A stretch of 9,453 nt of DNA from Bacteroidales bacterium (GTDB lineage Bacteria > Bacteroidota > Bacteroidia > Bacteroidales > Muribaculaceae), in contig SFOK01000079.1 of assembly GCA_004552395.1 (NCBI GenBank), positions 1 to 9,453 of the forward strand, in the 5' to 3' direction. The position numbers and the translations under genes are program-made. The notes under the pieces were generated by a model. That model was not told where the DNA came from. It saw nothing but the letters and a program-made list of their open reading frames with translations, and did not search any database. Positions 1-7,005 of this stretch are shown one piece after another. Each line of letters starts with the position of its first letter. The first letter of the stretch is position 1.

Positions 1-992
1 TTCCCTGCATGCTCTTCGGCATGTGGAACATTGGCTATCAGCACAATTTAGCTGTCGGCGGCGAGGCTCAGAATCTCTGGAGCAACTTCTTCTACGGATT
101 CCTCAAGGCTCTGCCCATGATTGTGGTATCCTACGTGGTGGGTCTGGGCATCGAGTTCATTGTGGCGCAGAAACGCGGCCACGAGATCCAGGAAGGTTTT
201 CTGGTATCGGGTCTGCTGATCCCGATGATCTGTCCTATCGACACACCGCTCTGGATGCTTGCTCTGGCAGTGGCCTTCGCGGTGATTTTCGCCAAGGAGA
301 TCTTCGGCGGCACAGGTTATAACATTCTGAATGTTGCACTTATATCGCGCGCGTTCCTCTTCTTCGCTTACCCTTCGAAGATGAGCGGCGACAGCGTGTT
401 CGTATCGCTTGGCGGCGCTGCCCCGATCGACGGCTTCAGCGGGGCCACACCGCTCGGACAGCTCGCATCGGCTGCGGGCGACCAGCTCGGCCAGGTCACC
501 GGAGTCACGGGTCAGCCCGTGGGCCTCTGGGATATGTTCTTAGGCACGATACCCGGTTCATGGGGCGAGACATCGGCGCTCTGCATCCTCATAGGCGCCG
601 TGATACTTCTGGTGAGCGGCATGGGCAACTGGCGCATAATGCTCTCCGGCTTCGCGGGCGCGTTTCTCATGGCAGTCGTGGCCCACGCCACGGCGAGTCC
701 GCTCTATCCCGTCACCTATGTGGCGCCTCTTGAGCATCTCTGCCTCGGCGGCCTCGCATTCGCAATAGTCTTCATGGCCACCGACCCTGTGACAGCCTGC
801 CGCACCAACACCGGCAAATATATCTACGGATTCCTCATAGGCGTGATAGCCATGATAATACGCTGCTACAACACCGGCTACCCCGAGGGCGCCATGCTCG
901 CAGTCCTGCTCATGAACTGCTTCGCATCGCTCATAGACTGGTGTGTGGTTCGCTCCAATATCAAACGCAGACTCAAACGCGCCAGAGCTTAA
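1..992 (+). CDS. nqrB: Na+-translocating NADH:quinone reductase subunit B (5'-truncated by window edge)
   Basis: Large membrane subunit of the Na+-NQR complex, which couples NADH-to-quinone electron transfer to Na+ export across the inner membrane. The reading frame is open at the left edge (codon phase begins at base 3), and the first visible ATG at 9 is internal: the segment starting CMLFGMWN matches a point about 60-65 residues into the Vibrio protein, so that much is missing. Counting from that ATG, family motifs are KEIFGGTGYNILN (96-108), SGAT (144-147), FMATDPVTA (255-263) and YPEGAMLA (291-298). Thr147 (codon 447-449) in SGAT corresponds to the threonine that carries covalently bound FMN in characterised NqrB. 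Several hydrophobic helices are evident (for example about 31-53, 82-95, 190-203, 243-257, 271-285). The C-terminus is basic, as in the family. nqrC follows after 42 bases. Identification is secure. Confidence 0.97.
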   Translation, partial: PCMLFGMWNIGYQHNLAVGGEAQNLWSNFFYGFLKALPMIVVSYVVGLGIEFIVAQKRGHEIQEGFLVSGLLIPMICPIDTPLWMLALAVAFAVIFAKEIFGGTGYNILNVALISRAFLFFAYPSKMSGDSVFVSLGGAAPIDGFSGATPLGQLASAAGDQLGQVTGVTGQPVGLWDMFLGTIPGSWGETSALCILIGAVILLVSGMGNWRIMLSGFAGAFLMAVVAHATASPLYPVTYVAPLEHLCLGGLAFAIVFMATDPVTACRTNTGKYIYGFLIGVIAMIIRCYNTGYPEGAMLAVLLMNCFASLIDWCVVRSNIKRRLKRARA

Positions 993-1034
993 GCGGGCAC
1001 TCCAACTGCTGTTAAAAAAGAAAAATGAGAAGCA

Positions 1035-1763
1035 ATGAATAAGCAAAGCAATTCATATACAATCCTTTACGCTGTCGGCCTGGTGTTAGTGGTCGGCCTG
1101 GCTCTCTCGGCCGTGTATCAGACACTGCGTCCGGCCCAGCAGGAGAATATCGACGACGACACGCGCTCCCAGATCCTGAAAGCGGCACTGCTGACCGCTC
1201 CCGAGGGGGTGCCGATGAGCGACTTTTTCGCCGAGCATGTCAAGAAAAGCTACATTGTGAACTATAACGGCGCTATTGTCGACAAAAACGCCGACGCAGC
1301 TTTCGACGCCACACTCCATATGTCGCAGGAGAGCAAGAAACCGGAAAACGAGCGTAAGCTCCCTGTCTTCGAGTGCTCCACCGAGAAAGGGCTCAAATAT
1401 ATCCTGCCGGTCTACGGCCAGGGTCTCTGGGGTCCGATCTGGGGCTATGTGGCCTTCGATGCCGACGGTGAGACTATCTACGGCGCTTACTTCGCTCACC
1501 AGGGCGAAACCCCGGGTCTCGGCGCCGAGATCGAGAAACCGCAGTTCTCCGACCAGTTCCGCAACAAGAAGATTTTCAACAACAACACTTTCGAGCCTAT
1601 CATGGTGGTGAAAGTGGGCAAAGAGCCGACCGGCAAGGAGTGGGTACACTCCGTGAGCGGCGCCACAATCACCAGCTCGGGCGTGCAGACCATGCTCGAC
1701 AAGAGCCTCCGCCCCTACGAGAAATTCCTGGAGAATCTCCACAGCTCCTCGGCTGCCAAGTGA
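1035..1763 (+). CDS. nqrC: Na+-translocating NADH:quinone reductase subunit C
   Basis: NqrC carries a covalent FMN on the periplasmic side of the Na+-NQR complex and passes electrons towards NqrB. The 242-residue product is near the usual family length (about 250). It has one N-terminal membrane anchor at about residues 8-27 (TILYAVGLVLVVGLALSAVY), then a soluble FMN-binding domain. The diagnostic motif SGAT lies at residues 208-211, and Thr211 (codon 1665-1667) is the expected phosphoester-FMN attachment site. Other family stretches are YGQGLWGPIWGYVAFD and the GETPGLGAEI segment. The ATG at 1035 puts the anchor at the very N-terminus; the purine-rich GAGAAG just upstream could help initiation, but the ribosome site is weak, as is common in Bacteroidota. 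It lies between nqrB (42-base gap) and nqrD (38-base gap), so co-transcription is very likely. Confidence 0.97.
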   Translation: MNKQSNSYTILYAVGLVLVVGLALSAVYQTLRPAQQENIDDDTRSQILKAALLTAPEGVPMSDFFAEHVKKSYIVNYNGAIVDKNADAAFDATLHMSQESKKPENERKLPVFECSTEKGLKYILPVYGQGLWGPIWGYVAFDADGETIYGAYFAHQGETPGLGAEIEKPQFSDQFRNKKIFNNNTFEPIMVVKVGKEPTGKEWVHSVSGATITSSGVQTMLDKSLRPYEKFLENLHSSSAAK

Positions 1764-1801
1764 AAGAGAACAGATCAACAAAGACGCTTAATTAAGTTGT
1801 A

Positions 1802-2437
1802 ATGAGCAACATATTTTCCAAGGCCAACTGCCTCACATTTCTGAATCCCCTCTCGAAAGAGAATCCCGTGATAGTGCAGATCTTAGGTATCTGCTCGGCG
1901 TTAGCCGTCACAGCCAAACTGGCTCCGGCTTGCGTCATGGCTATCTCGGTGACCTGTGTGCTCGCCCTCGCCAATGTGATCATATCGCTGATGCGCAAGA
2001 GCATACCTTCGTCGATCCGCATCATAGTGCAGCTCGTAGTAGTTGCCGCCCTTGTGGTGATCGTGGAGCAGGTGCTCAAGGCTTATGCCTACGATGTGAG
2101 CAAGCAGCTCTCCGTGTTCATAGGTCTGATCATCACCAACTGCATACTGATGGGGCGCCTGGAGGCTTTCGCCCTCAACAACCGCCCCTGGCCCTCATTC
2201 CTCGATGGTGTCGGCAACGGTCTGGGCTACGGCATAATCCTGGTGATCGTGGCTTTTTTCCGCGAGCTGCTCGGATCGGGCACTCTCTTCGGTTTTCAGG
2301 TAGTGCCTCAGTGCTGGTACGACGCCGGCTATATGAACAACGGCCTCATGATCCTGCCCCCTATGGCGCTGATCACCGTGGGCTGCATCATCTGGGTGCA
2401 CCGCTCCTTCAACAAGGATCTGCAGGAGAAGCAGTGA
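1802..2437 (+). CDS. nqrD: Na+-translocating NADH:quinone reductase subunit D
   Basis: Integral membrane subunit of Na+-NQR, homologous to NqrE and to RnfE/RnfA. The NqrD and NqrE pair forms an inverted two-fold core that holds a membrane-embedded iron centre through four cysteines. The product is 211 residues (Vibrio NqrD is about 210) and almost wholly hydrophobic with roughly six helices. Cys31 in LGICSALAVTAK and Cys114 in IITNCILMGR are 83 residues apart, the same spacing as Cys29 and Cys112 in Vibrio cholerae NqrD, so the metal site is conserved. The motif NCILMGRLEAFAL is typical of this family. It starts 38 bases after nqrC. A 129-base GC-rich spacer separates it from nqrE, longer than the other gaps in the operon. 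The other subunits around it, especially NqrF, assign the operon to Nqr and not Rnf. Confidence 0.97.
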   Translation: MSNIFSKANCLTFLNPLSKENPVIVQILGICSALAVTAKLAPACVMAISVTCVLALANVIISLMRKSIPSSIRIIVQLVVVAALVVIVEQVLKAYAYDVSKQLSVFIGLIITNCILMGRLEAFALNNRPWPSFLDGVGNGLGYGIILVIVAFFRELLGSGTLFGFQVVPQCWYDAGYMNNGLMILPPMALITVGCIIWVHRSFNKDLQEKQ

Positions 2438-2566
2438 CCTAAAGCTGACAAAGGCACAGCGGCCGCAGCAGCGCGGCAGTGCGGACACCCTGCCCGAAAC
2501 GCCGGAACTGCACCGCCGGAGCCTCAACAAGATTAACCAACAGACAAAAATACCTCCGCATAAAGA

Positions 2567-3181
2567 ATGGAAAATTTCAATCTGTTCATCAGGTCGATTT
2601 TCATCGACAACATGATATTCGCCTACTTCTTAGGTATGTGCTCCTATCTGGCTGTATCCAAGAATGTAAAGACAGCGTTCGGTCTGGGCGTGGCAGTAAC
2701 TTTCGTGCTCATCATAGCGCTCCCTATCAGCTGGTTCATCAACCAGTATATCCTGCAGCCCGGCTCCCTGAGCTGGCTCGGCGAGCAGTATGCGCAGACC
2801 GACCTCAGCTTCCTCGGCCTGATCATGTTCATAGCCGTGATAGCCTCGCTGGTGCAGCTTCTGGAGATGTTCATAGAGAAATATTCGCCTTCGCTATATA
2901 ACTCGCTCGGCATCTTCCTGCCGCTGATAGCAGTGAACTGCGCCATACTCGGTGCGGTGCTCTTCATGCAGCAGCGCGATTTCAGCAACGCATGGACAGC
3001 CACTGTCTACGGCGCCGGCAGCGGTATAGGCTGGCTTCTGGCTATCGTATGCCTGGCCGCCATACGCGAACGCCTCTCCTACTCCAAGATACCTGCCCCT
3101 CTGCGCGGCGTGGGCATCACATTCATTATCACCGGCCTCATGGGCATAGCTTTCATGAGCTTCCTCGGCATCAAGATCTAA
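2567..3181 (+). CDS. nqrE: Na+-translocating NADH:quinone reductase subunit E
   Basis: Integral membrane partner of NqrD in the Na+-NQR complex, also related to RnfA. The product is 204 residues, slightly longer than the roughly 198 of Vibrio NqrE. It starts MENFNLFIRSIFIDNMIFAY, with the typical FIDNM/FAYFLGMC opening. Cys25 (in FLGMCSYLAVS) and Cys125 (in LIAVNCAILGAV) are the expected ligands of the intramembrane iron centre; they are 100 residues apart here against about 94 in Vibrio, in keeping with a small insertion in the loop between them. The C-terminal motif YSKIPAPLRGVGITFIITGLMGIAFMSF is shared across the family, broken here only by membrane-helix variation. The gene lies after the 129-base gap from nqrD and about 90 bases before nqrF, in the same direction. 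Confidence 0.96.
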   Translation: MENFNLFIRSIFIDNMIFAYFLGMCSYLAVSKNVKTAFGLGVAVTFVLIIALPISWFINQYILQPGSLSWLGEQYAQTDLSFLGLIMFIAVIASLVQLLEMFIEKYSPSLYNSLGIFLPLIAVNCAILGAVLFMQQRDFSNAWTATVYGAGSGIGWLLAIVCLAAIRERLSYSKIPAPLRGVGITFIITGLMGIAFMSFLGIKI

Positions 3182-3271
3182 TTTTCACCAGACTTTCAGA
3201 AAGGGCTCCCACTCGCCTGGATTCACACCGGCAGCGGACTCTTTTCAAGATAAAGAACCAACGAATTGCAA

Positions 3272-4585
3272 ATGGTAACCGACCTTACTTCTATCTCGGC
3301 CTTAGCGGCAGTGAGTACAACGCAGCTCCTCACAGCGGCGCTGATCTTCGTAGTCATCGTCTTTGTGCTGGTGGTCATCCTTCTCATAGCAAAACATTTT
3401 CTTGTGGCTTCCGGCGATGTGACAGTAACCATCAACGGCGGCGCAAAGGAGTTTGTCACACCGGCGGGCAAGTCGCTGCTCGCCACTCTCAACGACAACG
3501 GAGTGCATCTCTCGTCGGCCTGCGGTGGCAAAGGTTCCTGCGGACAGTGCAAATGTCAGGTTGTAAGCGGCGGAGGCGAGATGCTTCCCACGGAAGCCGT
3601 GCACTTCACCCGGAAGGAGATCAAGGACAACTGGCGCCTCGGATGCCAGGTCAAGGTTAAGAACGATATCGACATCAAGGTGTCGGAATCGGCTCTAGAT
3701 GTCAAAGAGTGGGAATGTACGGTAGTTTCCAACAAGAATGTGGCCACATTCATCAAGGAGTTTATAGTCCAGCTCCCCGAGGGCGAGCACATGAACTTCA
3801 TCCCGGGCTCTTACGCTCAGATCCGTATCCCGAAGTTCCGTATAGACTACGACAAGGATATCGACAAAGCTTCTATCGGCGACGAGTATCTGCCGGCCTG
3901 GAACAAATTCGGCCTCTTCAGCCTCAAGTGCAAGAACACCGAGGACACCGTGCGCGCTTACTCCATGGCCAACTACCCGGCCGAGGGCGACCGATTCATG
4001 CTCACGGTGCGTATAGCCACACCGCCGTTCAAACCGAAACCGCAGGTCGGCTTCCAGGACGTCAACCCGGGTATCGCCTCCTCTTACATCTTCACCCTCA
4101 AACCGGGCGACAAGGTGCTCATGAGCGGCCCTTACGGCGACTTCCATCCTATCTTCGACACCAAGAACGAGATGATATGGGTAGGCGGCGGCGCCGGTAT
4201 GGCACCTCTCCGCGCTCAGATCATGCACATGCTCGTCACCCTCAAGACACGCGACCGGAAGATGAGCTTCTTCTACGGCGCACGCGCCCTCAACGAGGTC
4301 TTCTATCTTCAGGATTTCCTCAAGCTCGAGAAGGAGTTCCCCAACTTCAAATTTTATCTCGCGCTTGACCGTCCCGACCCGGCTGCCGATGCCGCCGGCG
4401 TGGAATATACTCCGGGCTTCGTGCATCAGGTCATGTACGACAAGTATCTGAAGAATCACGACGCTCCCGAAGATATCGAGTACTATATGTGCGGCCCCGG
4501 CCCCATGAGCAACGCTGTGAACAAGATGCTCTATGGCCTCGGCGTCGAGCCTGAGAATATCCACTACGATAACTTCGGAGGCTAA
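3272..4585 (+). CDS. nqrF: Na+-translocating NADH:quinone reductase subunit F
   Basis: NADH-oxidising entry subunit of Na+-NQR: electrons pass from NADH to FAD to a [2Fe-2S] cluster and on into the membrane subunits. I chose the ATG at 3272 (437 residues) over an in-frame TTG two codons upstream. One membrane anchor (about 18-41) is followed by a ferredoxin domain with Cys84, Cys90, Cys93 and Cys125. Their spacing (6, 3, 32) equals that of Vibrio Cys70/76/79/111. An additional Cys95 lies in the CKC sequence. The FAD-binding motif RAYSMA begins at Arg228, the NADH-binding GGGAGMAP is at 305-312, and CGPGPM starts at Cys407. The chain ends YDNFGG, with the aromatic residue that usually stacks on FAD. 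The roughly 29 extra residues relative to Vibrio lie partly (about 14) before the ferredoxin cysteines. This subunit distinguishes Nqr from Rnf. It ends the operon, with glyA next. Confidence 0.97.
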   Translation: MVTDLTSISALAAVSTTQLLTAALIFVVIVFVLVVILLIAKHFLVASGDVTVTINGGAKEFVTPAGKSLLATLNDNGVHLSSACGGKGSCGQCKCQVVSGGGEMLPTEAVHFTRKEIKDNWRLGCQVKVKNDIDIKVSESALDVKEWECTVVSNKNVATFIKEFIVQLPEGEHMNFIPGSYAQIRIPKFRIDYDKDIDKASIGDEYLPAWNKFGLFSLKCKNTEDTVRAYSMANYPAEGDRFMLTVRIATPPFKPKPQVGFQDVNPGIASSYIFTLKPGDKVLMSGPYGDFHPIFDTKNEMIWVGGGAGMAPLRAQIMHMLVTLKTRDRKMSFFYGARALNEVFYLQDFLKLEKEFPNFKFYLALDRPDPAADAAGVEYTPGFVHQVMYDKYLKNHDAPEDIEYYMCGPGPMSNAVNKMLYGLGVEPENIHYDNFGG

Positions 4586-4630
4586 GCCACCCGCTGCGGC
4601 TCACCTACAACTGAAACAATTAACTAACCT

Positions 4631-4649
4631 CAGGGCGCTCCGGCGCCTG
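4631..4649 (+). other. Hairpin in the nqrF-glyA spacer
   Basis: CAGG(G)CGC and GCGCCTG can form a 7-bp GC-rich stem with one bulged G and a TCCG loop, about 30 bases before the glyA start. No T-run follows (the next bases are AATACTAAC), so it does not look like a standard intrinsic terminator. It may be a weak attenuator, an mRNA-processing or stability element between nqrF and glyA, or chance in GC-rich DNA. I see no recognisable Bacteroidota promoter in this 95-base spacer, so glyA may be partly read from the nqr operon. Confidence 0.3.
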
Positions 4650-4680
4650 AATACTAACACCTAAAAAACGCATTTGAACC

Positions 4681-5961
4681 ATGCAGAGAGACAAAGAAAT
4701 TTTTGATATCATAGACCGCGAACATCTGCGCCAGCGCCGCGGCATCGAGCTGATCGCCAGCGAGAACTTCGTCAGCGACGAGGTGATGCGCGCCATGGGC
4801 TCGTGTCTGACCAACAAGTACGCCGAGGGTTATCCCGCCCATCGCTACTACGGCGGCTGCCAGGAGGTGGACAAGGCTGAAAATATAGCGCGCGACCGCG
4901 CCAAAAAACTTTTCGACGCCGAGTATGCCAACGTGCAGCCTCACTCGGGTGCTCAGGCCAATATGGCCGTGTTCATGGCTTGTCTCCAGCCGGGCGACAA
5001 ATTCATGGGCATGGACCTCAGCCACGGCGGTCACCTCAGCCACGGTAGCCCCGTGAACTTCTCCGGCCTCATGTTCCAGCCTATCTCCTACACTGTCGAC
5101 AAGGAGACCGGCCGCGTCAACTATGAGGAGCTCGAACGCAAAGCACGCGAAGAGAAACCGAAACTGATCATTGCCGGCGCCAGCGCCTACAGCCGCGAAT
5201 GGGACTACGCCCGCATCCGCAAAGTGGCCGACGAGATCGGCGCTATCTTCATGGTCGATATGGCTCACCCTGCCGGCCTTATCGCCGCAGGTCTGCTCGA
5301 GAACCCGGTGAAGCACGCTCACATTGTCACCACCACAACCCACAAGACTCTGCGCGGTCCGCGCGGCGGCCTTATCCTCATGGGCAAGGATTTCGACAAC
5401 CCCTGGGGCAAAAAGACTCCCAAAGGCGAGATCAAGAAGATGTCGGCTCTGCTCGACAGCGCCGTATTCCCCGGCGTACAGGGCGGCCCGCTTGAGCATG
5501 TCATAGCCGCCAAAGCCGTCGCTTTCGGCGAGGCTCTCCAGCCCGAATGGAAAGAGTATGCTCTCCAGGTTAAAAAGAACGCCGCTGCCATGGCCGACGC
5601 TCTGGTCAAGAAGGGCTACAAGGTGATCTCCGACGGTACGGACAATCACTGCATGCTCGTGGACCTGCGCACCAAATTCCCCGATATGAGCGGTAAGAAG
5701 GCCGAGCGCGTGCTCGTGGAGGCCGATATCACAGCCAACAAGAACATGGTGCCTTACGACACCCGCAGCCCGTTCCTGACTTCGGGCCTCCGCTTCGGCA
5801 CAGCCGCCATCACTACCCGCGGCGCCAAAGAGGAGCTCATGCATAAGATTGTGGACCTCATCGACCGCGTGCTCGAGAACGCCGACGACGAGACCGTAAT
5901 CGCTCAGGTTCGCAGCGAAGTCAACGAGATGATGAACGATTATCCCATGTTCGCCTGGTAA
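4681..5961 (+). CDS. glyA: Serine hydroxymethyltransferase
   Basis: Cytosolic PLP enzyme that converts serine and tetrahydrofolate to glycine and 5,10-methylene-tetrahydrofolate, the main source of one-carbon units for purines, thymidylate and methionine. The product is 426 residues, normal for bacterial SHMT. Visible family motifs are ELIASENF (23-30), KYAEGYPAHRYYGG (46-59), QPHSGAQAN (86-94), VDMAHPAGLIA with Asp193 and His196 for cofactor binding, and TTTTHKTLRGPRGG, in which Lys222 is the Schiff-base lysine. SGLRFGTAA and TTRG near the C-terminus complete the substrate site. The ATG at 4681 gives the standard N-terminus. It lies 95 bases after nqrF with no clear terminator between, and a strong terminator follows, so it ends this transcription unit. 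No functional tie to Na+-NQR is implied by the sequence. The gene is intact. Confidence 0.98.
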   Translation: MQRDKEIFDIIDREHLRQRRGIELIASENFVSDEVMRAMGSCLTNKYAEGYPAHRYYGGCQEVDKAENIARDRAKKLFDAEYANVQPHSGAQANMAVFMACLQPGDKFMGMDLSHGGHLSHGSPVNFSGLMFQPISYTVDKETGRVNYEELERKAREEKPKLIIAGASAYSREWDYARIRKVADEIGAIFMVDMAHPAGLIAAGLLENPVKHAHIVTTTTHKTLRGPRGGLILMGKDFDNPWGKKTPKGEIKKMSALLDSAVFPGVQGGPLEHVIAAKAVAFGEALQPEWKEYALQVKKNAAAMADALVKKGYKVISDGTDNHCMLVDLRTKFPDMSGKKAERVLVEADITANKNMVPYDTRSPFLTSGLRFGTAAITTRGAKEELMHKIVDLIDRVLENADDETVIAQVRSEVNEMMNDYPMFAW

Positions 5962-5988
5962 TCCGCCACGCCTGAACTGAACTTATTG

Positions 5989-6030
5989 AGCCGCCGCCGA
6001 CTAATCCCCGTGCGGCGGCTTCCCTTTTTT
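5989..6030 (+). terminator. Rho-independent terminator after glyA
   Basis: AGCCGCCGC (5989-5997) and GCGGCGGCT (6012-6020) form a perfect 9-bp GC-rich stem with a 14-base loop. It is followed by TCCC and six T residues (6025-6030). It lies 28 bases after the glyA stop and is well placed to end the nqr-glyA transcript and separate it from bioD. Confidence 0.9.
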
Positions 6031-6122
6031 CTCTGAGAATATTAGCCCCTCCTCCTTACGAATTAATAGCCTCCTCCCCTCTCAAAACTGACTTTCTCTC
6101 CCCCTAAGCGCACAAATTGATT

Positions 6123-6815
6123 ATGAAGAATAACGCCGACTGCAGCTCCGCGAGCTGCGAATTACTCAAAGATATTCCTGAAGTACTGTTTGTCACCGGC
6201 ATTGGCACGGACGTGGGCAAGAGCTGGGCCACCGGTTGGCTCGCCCGCGAAGCAGCCAAAGTCACCGGCGAGCCGGTCATCACACAGAAGATGATCCAGA
6301 CGGGCAACCACGACATGAGCGAGGATATAGCCGTGCACCGCGAGGTGATGGGCTGCGGTCTGCTGCCGCGCGACCTCGATCACACCACTGCCCCGCTCAT
6401 CCTCTCCTACCCTGCATCGCCCGACCTGGCTTCGCGCATCGACGGCGTCGACATAGACTACAGCGTGGCTGCCGGGGCCACAAAGAAACTGCTGCGCGAA
6501 TACAGGCATGTGATTGTGGAAGGCGCCGGCGGTCTCATGGTGCCGCTGAAAGGCCGCTACATAACGCTTGACTATCTGAAAGAACAGAAGCTCCCCGTGG
6601 CCGTGGTCATCAACGGACAGCTCGGCTCGATCAACCACACACTCCTCACACTGGAGATGCTGAGGATGAACTGCGTCAAAGTATATGCTGTGGTTTACAA
6701 TCCGCATTTCGACCGCGACCGCATAATCTGCGACGACACGCGCGTCTACGTCCGCTCATGGCTGCGCGATAAACTGCCTGATGCCAAGTACATAGAGATG
6801 CCTGCCAATATATAA
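6123..6815 (+). CDS. bioD: ATP-dependent dethiobiotin synthetase
   Basis: Catalyses the penultimate step of biotin synthesis: 7,8-diaminopelargonate, CO2 and ATP give dethiobiotin. I chose the ATG at 6123 (230 residues); an in-frame TTG two codons upstream is less likely. The P-loop GTDVGKS spans about 28-34, with Lys33 binding ATP phosphates. ITQKMIQTG takes the place of the KPVxTG motif of E. coli BioD and agrees with the TQKFIQTG form I recall from Bacteroides. SYPASPDLAS, EGAGGLMVPL (Glu133 onward) and LGSINHTLLTLEMLR are strong BioD signatures. No other biotin gene is visible. It follows the glyA terminator, so it needs its own promoter within 6031-6122, a pyrimidine-rich stretch where I could not recognise one. 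An insertion sequence starts about 65 bases after the stop, so any former downstream partner may have been separated. Confidence 0.95.
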   Translation: MKNNADCSSASCELLKDIPEVLFVTGIGTDVGKSWATGWLAREAAKVTGEPVITQKMIQTGNHDMSEDIAVHREVMGCGLLPRDLDHTTAPLILSYPASPDLASRIDGVDIDYSVAAGATKKLLREYRHVIVEGAGGLMVPLKGRYITLDYLKEQKLPVAVVINGQLGSINHTLLTLEMLRMNCVKVYAVVYNPHFDRDRIICDDTRVYVRSWLRDKLPDAKYIEMPANI

Positions 6816-6879
6816 GGTGCCTGCAAAAATCTGATTACCCCAACCGAAAATCCCCATACCTCATCTAAGATAGCTATAA

Positions 6880-6901
6880 TTAGGAACATTCAGAAAATAG
6901 C
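6880..6901 (+). repeat. Left terminal inverted repeat of the insertion sequence
   Basis: This 22-base segment, beginning TTAGGAACATTCAG, matches the reverse complement of 8572-8593 at 17 of 22 positions. The longest unbroken match is ATTCAG, and TTAGG is shared at the outer end. It lies about 65 bases after the bioD stop codon and 104 bases before the transposase start. Confidence 0.7.
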
Positions 6902-6911
6902 TAACTGATTA

Positions 6912-6943
6912 TTTGTTAGATTGGTAGATTTTTATTAACTTTA
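6912..6943 (+). promoter_or_regulatory. Predicted transposase promoter (Bacteroidota type)
   Basis: TTTG at 6912-6915 and TAACTTTA at 6936-6943 match the Bacteroidota -33 (TTTG) and -7 (TAnnTTTG) elements. The -7 element differs only in its last base, and the 20-base spacing is in the usual 19-21 range. Transcription would start near 6950, exactly where the leader hairpin begins. It lies inside the left end of the element, as expected for a transposase promoter. Confidence 0.6.
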
Positions 6944-6949
6944 CAAAGA

Positions 6950-6985
6950 ACCCCCGATGGACCCATCACGGGCTAAATCGGGGGT
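6950..6985 (+). promoter_or_regulatory. Leader hairpin upstream of the transposase
   Basis: ACCCCCGAT (6950-6958) and ATCGGGGGT (6977-6985) form a perfect 9-bp stem with an 18-base loop, ending 20 bases before the transposase GTG. An alternative nested stem is possible: CCCGATGG can pair with CCATCACGGG, with a 2-base bulge, and this excludes the long stem. The stem starts at the predicted transcription start and is followed by GTTAAAAAAATCT, so it could protect the mRNA 5' end, reduce translation, or act as a partial terminator for transcripts coming from bioD. The A-rich (not T-rich) tail argues against a standard terminator. Confidence 0.55.
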
Positions 6986-7005
6986 AAAAGTTAAAAAAAT
7001 CTACC

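Noticed and set aside
558..1781. Long open frames on the minus strand opposite nqrB and nqrC, and similar ones opposite nqrF and glyA.
   Set aside because: They are antisense shadows caused by GC-rich codon use in the real genes; their translations show no domain or signal features.
2479..2901. A 140-codon plus-strand frame bridging the nqrD-nqrE gap.
   Set aside because: It overlaps nqrE out of frame, lacks family features, and nqrE is certain.
3266..3271. A TTG start for nqrF, two codons before the ATG.
   Set aside because: An ATG in frame at 3272 gives an equally good N-terminus and membrane anchor.
6117..6122. A TTG start for bioD, two codons before the ATG.
   Set aside because: The ATG at 6123 is the simpler choice and leaves all BioD motifs intact.
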